Below, piece after piece: positions 8,451 to 17,438 of a stretch of 64,000 bases of DNA. The translations under genes were made by a program, and so were the position numbers. Each line of letters begins with the position of its first letter. Within the stretch, counting starts at the first letter, position 1. Origin of the DNA: Helicobacter canadensis MIT 98-5491 (lineage in GTDB: Bacteria; Campylobacterota; Campylobacteria; Campylobacterales; Helicobacteraceae); contig NZ_CM000776.2 of NCBI RefSeq assembly GCF_000162575.1, positions 314,950-378,949 on the forward strand, read 5' to 3'. Below the pieces are notes generated by a model. That model was not told where the DNA came from. It saw only the letters and a list, made by a program, of their open reading frames with translations, and ran no database searches.

Positions 8451-9218
8451 GTGAAAAAATGTTTATTGATACCCTTGGTTTCAGCTTTTTTATTAAGTGG
8501 TTGTGTAACAACTTCATTGCAAACCACCACAACAATGTCTCAAAGCATTTTTATTGATCCGGTGGCAAAATCTGAACAAACTATTTTTGTTGCGATGCGA
8601 AACACTAGCGGACAGAATATTAATTTATCGCCTAAAGTAACTAGTTTGCTTCAAGGCAAGGGTTATAGAATTGTTGATGATCCAAAAGAAGCAACTTTTA
8701 TTTTACAAGCCAATGTTTTGTATTGTGATATTAAACAAGAAAATAATGCGGCTCCGGCAGCTGGAGTAGGAGCAGTTACGGGAGCTGGAGTAGGACTTTA
8801 TAACCACTCTTCAGCAACTGGTGGTGTTGTAGGTGGATTAATTGGCGCAGCAGTTGGTGGAATAGCAGGAAAACTCACAGAAGACACGATTTTTCAAATG
8901 CAAGTAGATATCAATATTCGTCAAAAAATCACTGGTGGGACAATCAATACCAATGCAAGTTCTTCAAGACAGGCTTCAGTGAATGATCAAAGAAGGGCAG
9001 GTTTTTTAAATAGTTTTGCAGGAGATGTGGCAAGCACTCAAAAAACAGGCAAACTCAATGACAACAGAGCCAATTATAATGAGCAAGTTTATACTAGCGA
9101 TTATTCCGAAAAACAAACTACTCTTTTTGCGGAAGCTACCAAGTTGAATCTTAAGCTAGAAGAGGCAATTCCTGTTTTAGAGGATAAAATAGCAACTCAA
9201 ATTAGCGGAATCTTTTAG
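8451..9218 (+). CDS. TraT-like outer membrane lipoprotein
   Basis: The protein has a lipoprotein signal with lipobox LLSGC (cysteine near residue 18), so it should be lipid-anchored, probably in the outer membrane. The rest follows the TraT family, known from F-like plasmids for surface exclusion and serum (complement) resistance. Matching parts are an N-terminal region with SIFIDPVAKSEQTIFVAMRN, a glycine/alanine-rich membrane-inserting middle (about residues 100-145, GAGVGLYNHSSATGG) and a C-terminal LNLKLEEAIPVLEDKIATQI. The 255-residue length agrees with TraT. AAGGAG precedes the ATG. No transfer genes are nearby, so it is a chromosomal stand-alone copy; surface exclusion is unlikely and a serum-resistance or envelope role is only inferred. 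Confidence 0.8.
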   Translation: MKKCLLIPLVSAFLLSGCVTTSLQTTTTMSQSIFIDPVAKSEQTIFVAMRNTSGQNINLSPKVTSLLQGKGYRIVDDPKEATFILQANVLYCDIKQENNAAPAAGVGAVTGAGVGLYNHSSATGGVVGGLIGAAVGGIAGKLTEDTIFQMQVDINIRQKITGGTINTNASSSRQASVNDQRRAGFLNSFAGDVASTQKTGKLNDNRANYNEQVYTSDYSEKQTTLFAEATKLNLKLEEAIPVLEDKIATQISGIF

Positions 9219-9268
9219 CATTAAGCTACTAAAGCAAAGGCTTTGTATAGAGCTTTTGCTAGGTGGTG

Positions 9269-10360
9269 CTAGAATCCTAATTCGTGATAAAGCGCCATAG
9301 CGTATCGGTCAGTCATAGAGGCAATATAATCAGCACATACGCGGTGAATCTTAGCACCTTTTTCAATTTTATTACGCATTTGGTTGGGTAAAAGATTGAT
9401 ATCATTATTAAAACATTCATAAAGTTTTCTCACACATCGTTTGCCCATAAACATTTTTCTTGAAATTTCCTCGTGTCGATAGAGTTTTTTAAAGAGAATC
9501 TTTTTTAGAATCTTGATTTCTTTTTGTATGGCTGGTGTATGACTAATGGGGAGTGATTCTTGAGCGTTGTAGATAAAGTGTTGCACTTTGTCTTGCATAC
9601 AAGGCTTATTGTTTTCTATAATGTCATAAACAAGTAGTGTAATGAGTTTTGAAGTGAATCGATAGCGGAAAATCGGATCATTTTGGGAAATTTTTTCAAT
9701 TGTTTTGACATAATGGATTGAATCGCTTACAAGTTTGCTATCTTGTAGGTCTTCAAAGTGGAGTAGTCCATATTTGACACCATCATCTATATCGTGACTA
9801 ATATAAGCAATCTCATCAGATAAATCAACAATGATCGCTTCTAGGCTTGGATGAAATTCGGGCTTAAAAGTTTCTTTATGCCACGGATTTAAAAATGATT
9901 TTTCATAGGGATAGGAATGTTTTAAGATGCCTTCTAAAGTAGCAAAAGTGAGATTTAAGCCATCAAATTCTTTATAGCGTTTCTCTAGGCTAGTCACTAC
10001 TCTAAAGGATTGAAAATTATGATCAAAGCCGCAATGATATCCGTAATGTCGCATTATTTTATCAAGTTCATCTCCTCCTGCGTGTCCAAAAGGTGTATGT
10101 CCCAAATCGTGAGCTAGAGCGATGGCTTCAGCTAAGTTTTCATCGAGCTTTAAATATTCTGCAAGTGTTCTTGCAATTTGGCTAACTTCTAGTGAATGCG
10201 TGAGACGCGTGCGGAAATAATCTCCACTTTGATTCAAAAAGACTTGTGTTTTGTATTCTAAGCGTCTAAAATATGAGCTATGCAAGATTCTATCTCTATC
10301 TCTTCTAAAGGGATTTCTAAAATCGGGATTGACTGGAAAAAAGCGGTGATGTGGATTCAT
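9269..10360 (-). CDS. dgt: dGTPase-like HD-domain nucleotide triphosphohydrolase
   Basis: Enzymes of this family hydrolyse dGTP or other dNTPs to the nucleoside plus triphosphate, balancing dNTP pools. The HD metal site is visible: His55 in THSLEV, His84-Asp85 in LAHDLGHTPFGHAGG, and a further Asp near residue 180 in DLSDEIAYISHDIDDG. Length (363) fits the shorter, type 2 dGTPase-like group. The ATG at 10360 gives an N-terminus typical of the family (PFRRDRDRILHSSYFRRL). It is convergent with the TraT-like gene. The precise substrate cannot be read from sequence. Confidence 0.88.
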   Translation of the reverse strand: MNPHHRFFPVNPDFRNPFRRDRDRILHSSYFRRLEYKTQVFLNQSGDYFRTRLTHSLEVSQIARTLAEYLKLDENLAEAIALAHDLGHTPFGHAGGDELDKIMRHYGYHCGFDHNFQSFRVVTSLEKRYKEFDGLNLTFATLEGILKHSYPYEKSFLNPWHKETFKPEFHPSLEAIIVDLSDEIAYISHDIDDGVKYGLLHFEDLQDSKLVSDSIHYVKTIEKISQNDPIFRYRFTSKLITLLVYDIIENNKPCMQDKVQHFIYNAQESLPISHTPAIQKEIKILKKILFKKLYRHEEISRKMFMGKRCVRKLYECFNNDINLLPNQMRNKIEKGAKIHRVCADYIASMTDRYAMALYHELGF

Positions 10361-10440
10361 AATAAGCCTAAAAATAATTTAATGCTTTTGTTATTTTATC
10401 ATCTTGTGCTAAGATTTGCAAAAAATTTAAGGAAATGGTA

Positions 10441-11142
10441 ATGGTTGTTTTTGAAAATGATTTTTTTAAGATTTTAAGGAAGCCTTTTGGGGAATATCAA
10501 ACAAATTGTTATCTTGCAATTTCGCAAGATGAAACTGAATCGTTAGTGATTGATCCTGGGATTGGAGCGACTAATTGGGTTTTGGAAAATGCCAAAAATC
10601 CACTCGCTATTTTAAACACGCACGGACATTTTGATCATGTTTGGAGTAATGCTGCATTGCAGGAGAAATTACCAAATGTTCCTTTATTATGTCCTTTTGA
10701 AGATGCTTTTATGTTGCAAAAAGATTTTTTTAATACAGGATTGCAAGAATCTAAGCCAAATATTTTAGTGGGTGCTGATTGTGATTCTGTTATTGTAGAG
10801 TTTCATTCTAATGTTTCTAATTTGGGTAGAAAAAATCAATTTAATTATGGAGATTTTGAAATAGAGTTTATTTGTTATCCTGGACATACTCCAGGTTGCA
10901 GTGTGATTGTATTAAACCACAAAAAAATTCCCAATCAAAAAGTAATGTTTAGTGGAGATTTTGTGTTTTATCGATCTATTGGACGCAGTGATTTTCCTTA
11001 TTCAGATAGTGCAACAATGAAAGCGAGTTTAGAGACTTTTATACAATCAAAAGAAGATATATTAATTTTTCCTGGACACGGCAGAGAGACAACTTTTAAA
11101 CAAGAGAAAGAAAATATTCCTTATTGGCTTATGAGATTTTAA
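10441..11142 (+). CDS. MBL-fold metallo-hydrolase (glyoxalase II-like)
   Basis: The protein is a metallo-beta-lactamase-fold hydrolase. The metal motif THGHFDH gives His61, His63, Asp65 and His66; further ligands are in CYPGHTPGC and GDFVFY, and in FPGHG near the C-terminus. The layout resembles the glyoxalase II/YcbL-type group, but the substrate is unknown. Two ATGs stand in frame, at 10435 and 10441. AAGGA at 10429-10433 is one base from the first and seven from the second, so the second is chosen (233 residues). It is divergent from dgt and convergent with lctP. Confidence 0.85.
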   Translation: MVVFENDFFKILRKPFGEYQTNCYLAISQDETESLVIDPGIGATNWVLENAKNPLAILNTHGHFDHVWSNAALQEKLPNVPLLCPFEDAFMLQKDFFNTGLQESKPNILVGADCDSVIVEFHSNVSNLGRKNQFNYGDFEIEFICYPGHTPGCSVIVLNHKKIPNQKVMFSGDFVFYRSIGRSDFPYSDSATMKASLETFIQSKEDILIFPGHGRETTFKQEKENIPYWLMRF

Positions 11143-11163
11143 AAGTAAAGTTAAATTGCAACA

Positions 11164-11179
11164 CTCCCCTTAAAGGGAG
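11164..11179. terminator. Weak hairpin between convergent genes
   Basis: CTCCC and GGGAG form a 5-bp stem in the 44-base gap between the ends of the MBL hydrolase gene and lctP. No T-tract follows on the plus strand and only a loose one on the minus strand, so support is modest. Confidence 0.3.
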
Positions 11180-11186
11180 AGCGAAG

Positions 11187-12821
11187 TTATCTTGACATTG
11201 GGATTGCATCAGGGAAGATAAAAGCTAATGCGTAAGTGAAGATCCCAATGATAATAACAAAGATAATTGAATATTTAACGGTGAATCTAAAGAGATCAGA
11301 TTCTTTACCTACCAATCCTACCGCTGCACATGCAATAGCAATGCTTTGTGGAGAAATCATTTTCCCTACGACACCACCCACAGAGTTTGCTGCAAGGAAT
11401 AAGACTTCTGGTATATCAAGTTGTCTAGCAGTGAGTTGTTGTAGTGTCCCAAAGAGAAGATTTGAGCTTGTATCACTACCTGTAAGGAATACACCAAGCC
11501 AACCTACAATAGGTGAGAAGAATGCAAAAGCATCGCCTGTTTCTGCTAAAGCAAGAGCAAGAGTAGCAGATAAACCGCTGTAATTTGAAATGTATGCAAA
11601 CCCAACAACTAGAGCAATCGTTAAAAGTGCGAATTTCATCTCATTTAAGGTTTCGCCAAAAGTTGTTATAGCAGTAGAGACTTTGACTTTTAAAAGTGCC
11701 ATTGTGATTAAGGCAGTAATGAAAATTGAAGTCCCTGCATTTAAGACAAGGGGTAATGAGAAAACAGAATTGACTGCTTTTGTTTCATTGACAGCTGGAG
11801 GTGTTTGGAATAATCCATTGAGACTATCAAAATTGAACTTCAAAGTTGTAAAGGCTAGAGCTTCTTTGAACCAACCTTGTGTCCAAATAATAATCATTAT
11901 AATTAAGATAACAAAGGGTGTCCAAGCAAGTGTAATTTGAGATGCTGAATATTGTTTGGCTTCAAGTGTCTGTTTGCCACCTACTTCTGAATCAAATTTG
12001 AAAGTGTTTTTTGGTTTCCAAAATTTTAAAAAGATTGTTGTAGCCGCAATTGAAACAACTGCTGAAGCAATATCTGGTAATTCTGGTCCAAGATGTGTAG
12101 CAGTGAGATATTGCACAAGAGCAAAGCTAAAGCCTGCAACAAAAAGTGCTGGCCAAGTTTCTTTGATACCTTTGAAGCCATCCATTAAGAATACCAAGAA
12201 AAATGGAACAAAAAGTGAGAGTGGTGGAAGCATATGTCCAGCAACAGAAGAAATTTCAATGGCAGGAACGCCAACAACACCCGCCATAGCGATAATTGGA
12301 ATCCCTACTGCACCAAAAGCTACAGGTGCTGTGTTTGCAATTAGACACAATCCTGCTGCATATAGTGGTCTTAAGCCCATACCCACAAGCAATGCTGCAG
12401 TAATAGCCACAGGACCTCCAAAACCAATCGCACCCTCCAAGAATGCACCAAAACAAAAACCAATCAAAATTACTTGTAATCTTTGATCAGGCGTGATAGA
12501 AATAATAGATTCACGCAAAATATCAAAGTAACCTGATTTTACTGTGAGCTTGTAGAGGAAAATCGCTGCGACAATAATCCAAGCAATGGGCCAAATTCCA
12601 TATACAGCGCCATAAACAAAACTAAAAAGCATTTTATTAAATGGCATACCATATACAAATACGGCGATGATAGCCGCTAAAACTACCGTTAAAAATCCTG
12701 CGGTATGTCCTTTGGTTTTAAAAACAACCAATGAAAGAAAAAAGAGAGCAATTGGTAAGAATGCTACTAAGGCACTTAACCAAAGATTGTTTAGTGGATC
12801 ATAAACTTGCGTCCATTCCAT
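11187..12821 (-). CDS. lctP: L-lactate permease LctP
   Basis: This is a lactate:proton symporter of the LctP family, importing L- and D-lactate and glycolate. The 544-residue protein is almost wholly hydrophobic with about 13 membrane segments and contains family-typical stretches such as GFCFGAFLEGAIGFGGPVA and SDTSSNLLFGTLQ. A polar loop of about 30 residues lies near the middle. It is divergent from lutABC, whose products oxidise lactate; the 228-base gap should hold the promoters of both. Together they form a complete uptake-and-oxidation unit. Full length, no breaks. Confidence 0.95.
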   Translation of the reverse strand: MEWTQVYDPLNNLWLSALVAFLPIALFFLSLVVFKTKGHTAGFLTVVLAAIIAVFVYGMPFNKMLFSFVYGAVYGIWPIAWIIVAAIFLYKLTVKSGYFDILRESIISITPDQRLQVILIGFCFGAFLEGAIGFGGPVAITAALLVGMGLRPLYAAGLCLIANTAPVAFGAVGIPIIAMAGVVGVPAIEISSVAGHMLPPLSLFVPFFLVFLMDGFKGIKETWPALFVAGFSFALVQYLTATHLGPELPDIASAVVSIAATTIFLKFWKPKNTFKFDSEVGGKQTLEAKQYSASQITLAWTPFVILIIMIIIWTQGWFKEALAFTTLKFNFDSLNGLFQTPPAVNETKAVNSVFSLPLVLNAGTSIFITALITMALLKVKVSTAITTFGETLNEMKFALLTIALVVGFAYISNYSGLSATLALALAETGDAFAFFSPIVGWLGVFLTGSDTSSNLLFGTLQQLTARQLDIPEVLFLAANSVGGVVGKMISPQSIAIACAAVGLVGKESDLFRFTVKYSIIFVIIIGIFTYALAFIFPDAIPMSR

Positions 12822-13049
12822 ATAAACTCCTAAAATAAATATTAAAAATGAATTAGACTAAATTATAAAAAATATTTTAAAAATTTTGTAGAGTTTTATA
12901 AAAAATGCAAGATATTTTTAACTAAATATGTTACAAATTTTCATTCTATACAGAAGAAAATAATTCATACCGCTTTAGTTTTAATTTTGAAAAAAACTTT
13001 TTTGTGATAGATTTTCAAATGAATTTTTATAAAAGTTTAGGAGCAAATC

Positions 13050-13778
13050 TTGAAAGTATATTTTTTCTCGACTTGTATTGGTGCAGCAGCTTTTGCTGAC
13101 ACTTGTGTCAATAGCATAAAACTCTTACAAAAAGAAGGCGTTGAAGTAGTCTTCAAAAAAGATCAAACCTGTTGTGGGCAACCCAGCTTTAACTCCGGAT
13201 ATTATGAGGAAACCAAAAAAGTTGCCCTATATAATATGAATCTATTTAAAGGTAGTGAGCCTATTATTCTACCAAGTGGATCGTGTGCAGGAATGATGAA
13301 AGTAGATTATATCGAGCTTTTTGAAGGCACACCCTATGAATCTCAAGCAAGAGATTTTAGTAGCAGAATCTATGAGCTAAGCGAGTTTTTAGATAATGTC
13401 TTAAAGGTGCGCTATGAAGACAAGGGAGTGCCTACTAAAGTAACTTGGCATAGCAACTGCCACGCATTGCGCGTAGCAAAATGTATTAATTCTGCAAAAA
13501 ATCTTATAAGAAGCCTTAGCAATGTGGAATTAATCGAGCTAGAGCGTGAGGAAGAGTGTTGCGGATTTGGTGGAACTTTTAGCGTTAAAGAACCTGAAAT
13601 TTCTAATGCCATGGTTACCCAAAAAGTGCAAGATATCACATCAAGAGGTGTAGAATACCTTTTAAGTGCAGATTCTGGGTGTTTGCTCAATATCTCTGGT
13701 GCGATGAAAAAGCAAGGCGTAGATGTCAAGCCAATGCACTTATATGACTTCCTTGCACAACGAATCGGATTATTATAA
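13050..13778 (+). CDS. lutA: Lactate utilization protein LutA (Fe-S/CCG domain subunit)
   Basis: LutA is one of three subunits of the LutABC (LldEFG) L-lactate oxidation complex. The two cysteine-rich CCG motifs expected of the family are present, in TCCGQPSFNSGYYEE and EECCGFGGTFS. The 242-residue length is normal. The start is a TTG at 13050 preceded by TAGGAG. lutB follows ten bases after the stop. The three genes run head-to-tail with short gaps and an overlap, so they are one transcript, divergent from the permease. Confidence 0.94.
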   Translation: MKVYFFSTCIGAAAFADTCVNSIKLLQKEGVEVVFKKDQTCCGQPSFNSGYYEETKKVALYNMNLFKGSEPIILPSGSCAGMMKVDYIELFEGTPYESQARDFSSRIYELSEFLDNVLKVRYEDKGVPTKVTWHSNCHALRVAKCINSAKNLIRSLSNVELIELEREEECCGFGGTFSVKEPEISNAMVTQKVQDITSRGVEYLLSADSGCLLNISGAMKKQGVDVKPMHLYDFLAQRIGLL

Positions 13779-13788
13779 GGAGATAAAA

Positions 13789-15231
13789 ATGAGTGCAAAT
13801 ATCAAACAGCAATACCATGATGTGATACATACTAAACTTGAAGATGCACAATTACGCAAAAACCTTCTAAGCGTTATGGATACGCTAAAAGGCAATCGCA
13901 AAAAGCTTATTTCTACGCGTTTTTTGGATTGGGAAGTATTGCGAGAAAAAGGCAAAGAAATTAAACAAAAAAATCTCTCCAAGCTTGATGTATTGTTAGA
14001 AACTTTTGAATCTAATGCGCGTAAAAATGGCTTTATTGTGCATTGGGCAAAAAATAGTGAGGAAGCTAACAACATCGTGCTTGAGGTAATGCAAAAAAAT
14101 CATATCACCAAGATTCTTAAAGGTAAATCTATGGCGAGTGAGGAAACCCACCTTAATGCTTTTCTCAAAGCCAAAGGATTAGAACCTATTGAAACAGATT
14201 TGGGTGAGATTATTATCCAACTCATTGATGAGCCACCTGTGCATATCGTCGCACCTGCTATCCACAAAAACCGCTATCAAATTGGCGAAATTTTTCATCA
14301 AAAACTCGGTGCGCCACTTGAATCTGAGCCTGAAAAACTTAACGAAATTGCACGCACGCATTTACGCAGAGAATTCCAAGAATTCAAACTCGGTCTTAGT
14401 GGCGTGAATTTTGCCATCGCCAATGAGGGAGCAATTTGGCTTTTAGAAAATGAGGGAAATGGGCGTATGAGCACCACGGCTTGTGATATTCATATTGCGT
14501 TTTGTGGGATTGAAAAAGTGATTGAAAGCTTTGAAGATGCCTCTACACTTAATGCCTTGCTTATTCCTTCTGCTACAGGTGCGGCAGTAACTTGCTATAA
14601 CAATATCATCACTTCCCCTCGCAAAGAAGGCGAACTTGATGGACCAAAGGAAGTGCATATTATTTTGCTTGACAACAATCGCTCACAAATGCTTAGCGAT
14701 TCGCATTATTACCGCGCATTAAGCTGCATTCGATGTGGCACTTGCCTTAATCACTGCCCTGTGTATGACAAAATCGGCGGACACGCTTATCTTAGCACCT
14801 ATCCTGGTCCTATTGGTGAGGTGATTTCACCCCAACTTTTTGGATTAAACAAATTTAGTCCTATGCTAGATTTATGCTCATTGTGTGGGCGCTGCTCTGA
14901 AGTATGCCCTGTGAAAATCCCTCTTGCAGAGCTTATTAGAGATTTGCGAAGTGAGCGCGTAGGGCAAGGGCGAAAAAGTGTGGTAGGCACAGATTCAAGC
15001 ACACAAAATCCTGCTGAAATCAAGGCAATGAGTCAATTTGCCACTTTGGCAACAAGCCCTAATAAATGGCGATTTGCGCTTACTATGGCAAATATCTTTG
15101 CACCGCTTGGCAAGATATTTGCGCCCTTTACGCCATTGCTAAAAAATTGGGTGAAGTATCGTGAATTCCCAAAAATCAATGGCAATCTCCACAAAAAAGT
15201 ATCTCAAATGCAAGGAGTAATTTATGAGTAA
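13789..15231 (+). CDS. lutB: Lactate utilization protein LutB (iron-sulfur subunit)
   Basis: LutB carries two 4Fe-4S clusters of the lactate-oxidising complex. The ferredoxin-type motifs are CIRCGTCLNHCPVYD and CSLCGRCSEVCPVKI, and the N-terminal two thirds match the LUD domain shared with LutC. A longer frame begins at 13723 inside lutA, but AAGGAG lies five bases before the ATG at 13789, giving MSANIKQQYHD and 480 residues, the usual length. The last 8 bases overlap lutC. This gene looks somewhat richer in G and C and in CTT/CGC codons than its neighbours, an impression not measured here. Confidence 0.94.
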   Translation: MSANIKQQYHDVIHTKLEDAQLRKNLLSVMDTLKGNRKKLISTRFLDWEVLREKGKEIKQKNLSKLDVLLETFESNARKNGFIVHWAKNSEEANNIVLEVMQKNHITKILKGKSMASEETHLNAFLKAKGLEPIETDLGEIIIQLIDEPPVHIVAPAIHKNRYQIGEIFHQKLGAPLESEPEKLNEIARTHLRREFQEFKLGLSGVNFAIANEGAIWLLENEGNGRMSTTACDIHIAFCGIEKVIESFEDASTLNALLIPSATGAAVTCYNNIITSPRKEGELDGPKEVHIILLDNNRSQMLSDSHYYRALSCIRCGTCLNHCPVYDKIGGHAYLSTYPGPIGEVISPQLFGLNKFSPMLDLCSLCGRCSEVCPVKIPLAELIRDLRSERVGQGRKSVVGTDSSTQNPAEIKAMSQFATLATSPNKWRFALTMANIFAPLGKIFAPFTPLLKNWVKYREFPKINGNLHKKVSQMQGVIYE

Positions 15232-15871
15232 GGCAGATATTTTAGGGCGTGTGCGAGATTCTCTTAAAGTTAATACACATATTCCAAACCCAAAGGTGCA
15301 GTATGCTAACCCTATGAATTACACGCATAAGGAACTTTTGGAAGAATACAAACTCAATCAAAGCAATAATAAGGCTATCGTGCGTGAATCTAGTCTTGAT
15401 ACTCTAGAATCTACAATCGCAGAAATCCTTGGAGAAGTCAAGGCTAAAGAAGTGCTGTATAACACTGATGTGTCATTAGACTTTAAGGGTATGGAAGCCA
15501 AATTTATCCCATACACACAAAGTGTAGATTCTATGCGTGGGGAATTATTTGGGATTGATACTTCTATCGTGGAAGCGCGATGTGGTGTAGCAAATCTAGG
15601 CATTGTGGGGCTAAGCGCTAATCCACAAGCCCCTAGACTTTCTTCACTTATCACTAATAATTGCATTTATCTACTCAAAAAAGAGCATATAGTGGAAAAT
15701 CTCTATGCTGGTATTGAATGTATCAAAGCATATGAGAAAAATCGCAGTGGAAGCGAGATTTTGCCAACAAATATTATCTTTGTCGCAGGTCCTTCACGCA
15801 CCGCTGATATTGAATTACAAACAGTGTTTGGTGTGCATGGACCACGCGTAGTGTATGTGGTGCTATACTAA
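15224..15871 (+). CDS. lutC: Lactate utilization protein LutC (LUD domain)
   Basis: LutC is the third subunit of the L-lactate oxidation complex and consists of a LUD domain. Family-typical stretches seen here are VEARCGVANLGIVGLSAN near the middle and VAGPSRTADIELQTVFGVHGP near the C-terminus. The gene starts inside the 3' end of lutB, which suggests translational coupling. Its 215 residues are full length. It ends 17 bases before queC, so queC may be read from the same transcript although its function is unrelated. Confidence 0.92.
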   Translation: MSKADILGRVRDSLKVNTHIPNPKVQYANPMNYTHKELLEEYKLNQSNNKAIVRESSLDTLESTIAEILGEVKAKEVLYNTDVSLDFKGMEAKFIPYTQSVDSMRGELFGIDTSIVEARCGVANLGIVGLSANPQAPRLSSLITNNCIYLLKKEHIVENLYAGIECIKAYEKNRSGSEILPTNIIFVAGPSRTADIELQTVFGVHGPRVVYVVLY

Positions 15872-15888
15872 AATAGGGCTTTTTAAAA

Positions 15889-16560
15889 ATGGATAAAGCA
15901 ATAGTTTTAGCAAGTGGTGGGCTTGATAGTTGCGTGAGTGTTGCTTGTGCTATTAAGGATGGTTATGAAGTTTGCCTTTTGCATATTAACTATGGGCAAA
16001 GAACCCAAAAGCGTGAGAATCAAGCCTTTAATGATATTGCAAATTACTATGGAATCCAAAATAAATTAATTGTTGATATTGATTATTTGCGGCAAATTGG
16101 TGGTTCTTCGCTTGTGGATTCTTCAATACCTATTGAGCAAGAGACGATTCCAAGCTCTACAGGGCAGATTCCTATGACTTATGTGCCTTTTAGAAATGCC
16201 AATATGATTTCTATTGCAGTGAGTTGGGCAGAAGTCATTGGTGCTAAAAAAATCTATGTGGGGGCAGTGGAGGAAGATTCAAGTGGGTATCCAGATTGTA
16301 TGGAAATTTTTTATGAGAAATTTAATGAATTATTAAAAGTTGCCCTGCTTCCGCAAAACAATGTAGAGATTCTCACGCCACTTATTCATTTAAATAAGGC
16401 AGAGATTGTTCATCAAGGTATTTTGCTTAAAGCCCCATTGCATTTAACTTGGAGTTGTTATCAAAATGAAGACAAAGCTTGTGGCGTGTGTGAGAGCTGT
16501 AAGCTGCGTTTGAGGGGATTTAAACTCGCAGGAGAGTGCGATCCAATTGCTTATAAATAA
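15889..16560 (+). CDS. queC: 7-cyano-7-deazaguanine synthase QueC
   Basis: QueC converts 7-carboxy-7-deazaguanine to preQ0, a precursor of the tRNA base queuosine. The PP-loop ATPase motif SGGLDSC lies at the N-terminus. The C-terminal zinc cysteines are in CYQNEDKACGVCESCKLR. The 223-residue length is typical. It follows lutC closely and converges with the globin gene. The queuosine-inserting enzyme gene tgt is also in this window at 37.9 kb. Confidence 0.95.
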   Translation: MDKAIVLASGGLDSCVSVACAIKDGYEVCLLHINYGQRTQKRENQAFNDIANYYGIQNKLIVDIDYLRQIGGSSLVDSSIPIEQETIPSSTGQIPMTYVPFRNANMISIAVSWAEVIGAKKIYVGAVEEDSSGYPDCMEIFYEKFNELLKVALLPQNNVEILTPLIHLNKAEIVHQGILLKAPLHLTWSCYQNEDKACGVCESCKLRLRGFKLAGECDPIAYK

Positions 16561-16576
16561 TAAAACTACAAAAAGT

Positions 16577-16960
16577 TTAATGCCCACTTTCGTAAAGCAT
16601 ATATTGGAATCTCCCAGCAATCATTTGAGCTCTTTGTAAAATTTGCATAGAAATTTCAGGACTAAAGACTTTGTGAAGGCTTTCTTCAAAAAGTCCAAGC
16701 CAAATATTAAAAAATTCTCTAGGAAATGGGGGCAAATCCAAATGTGCTTTCATTGGTTGTCCCCTATAATCTCCAATCCCCAAAAGCATTCCTTGCCAAA
16801 AATTTGAAATCTTCTTTTTGTGGGCTTCCCATTGTGCATCGCTTGTGCCAATAGCTTTATTAAAGACATCCCCCACGCCATTTTTATCGGCTCGAATCTT
16901 GGCATAAAAAATATCCATTAGCTGATTGATTCCTTCGACGCAAATTGTTTGGTATCGCAT
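16577..16960 (-). CDS. ctb: Group III truncated hemoglobin (Ctb-like)
   Basis: The 127-residue protein matches C. jejuni Ctb throughout. It has the B10 tyrosine Tyr19, the IGTSDAQWEAHKKKISNFW region, the proximal histidine His73 in KAHLDLPPFPREFF, and RAQMIAGRFQ near the end. Ctb binds oxygen very tightly and is thought to moderate oxygen supply and help under nitrosative stress. The gene lies nine bases after a small membrane protein gene on the same strand, both divergent from a Crp-family regulator. The same globin-next-to-regulator arrangement exists in C. jejuni (ctb beside nssR), so control by that regulator is likely. Confidence 0.93.
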   Translation of the reverse strand: MRYQTICVEGINQLMDIFYAKIRADKNGVGDVFNKAIGTSDAQWEAHKKKISNFWQGMLLGIGDYRGQPMKAHLDLPPFPREFFNIWLGLFEESLHKVFSPEISMQILQRAQMIAGRFQYMLYESGH

Positions 16961-16969
16961 AAAAACTCC

Positions 16970-17410
16970 TTAGAAATAAAAAGCAAATTTTGCTAAGATA
17001 ACAATGAATAACCCTAAAATCAAAGCCAAAGGATGAATGATTTTAGCAAGTGGATTTGGCTTTTTTAGGATATAGTGGAAAGTGAGTGAAGTGATGACTG
17101 CAAGGACAATAATAAGCGCTAAAAAGGTCTTTAAAACTAAAAATTGTTGTAAGTGAGTGCTAAAATATCCTATATCACTTCCAATGTATTGGCTAATCAT
17201 TGCTCCTCCGCTAAGAACCAAAAGAAGCAGACATAAAGGCATTATTTTACCACCTCTTTTGCCGATAATGCTAAACATTTTGTTGGCAAACTCATCGCCT
17301 AAAATTTTTCTAATGGGCGTAAGTAGCACTACATCAGTGAAAATAAAGCCTAGAAAAATAATCGCACAAATAAGGTGAATTAATAAAAAATAAGGATAAA
17401 GTGCTTCCAT
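16970..17410 (-). CDS. Small four-helix membrane protein co-transcribed with the globin
   Basis: The 146-residue product has four hydrophobic helices (near residues 5-30, 55-72, 88-110 and 124-146) and a conserved-looking His in its first helix (LLIHLICAIIFLGF). I do not recognise a named family with certainty; the fold could be of the CopD/DUF2269 type of heme- or copper-linked membrane proteins. It is the first gene of the unit leading into the truncated globin, has an AAGGAG ribosome site, and its promoter faces the Crp-type regulator. In C. jejuni the NssR regulon also includes a small membrane protein (Cj0830); homology to it is a guess. Confidence 0.7.
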   Translation of the reverse strand: MEALYPYFLLIHLICAIIFLGFIFTDVVLLTPIRKILGDEFANKMFSIIGKRGGKIMPLCLLLLVLSGGAMISQYIGSDIGYFSTHLQQFLVLKTFLALIIVLAVITSLTFHYILKKPNPLAKIIHPLALILGLFIVILAKFAFYF

Positions 17411-17421
17411 AAATACTCCTT

Positions 17422-17438
17422 TGATTTTAATAAAATCA
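17422..17438. promoter_or_regulatory. Perfect 17-bp palindrome over the globin-unit promoter
   Basis: TGATTTTA-A-TAAAATCA is an exact 8-1-8 inverted repeat. It overlaps the -10 element of the minus-strand promoter (17435-17440), covers the expected transcription start near 17428, and stops just before the ribosome site. That is the classic position for a repressor operator, or for a hairpin at the 5' end of the mRNA. Spacing of its half-sites (TGAT-N9-ATCA) does not fit the Fnr (N4) or NssR (TTAAC-N4-GTTAA) patterns, so the cognate protein is unknown. Confidence 0.55.

Noticed and set aside
11956-12486. Long plus-strand open frame of 176 codons
   Set aside because: It lies wholly antisense to the lactate permease gene; composition follows from the codons of the real gene, and it has no ribosome site or domain.
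13723-13788. Longer N-terminus for LutB starting inside lutA
   Set aside because: A strong ribosome site precedes the ATG at 13789, and the family N-terminus begins there.
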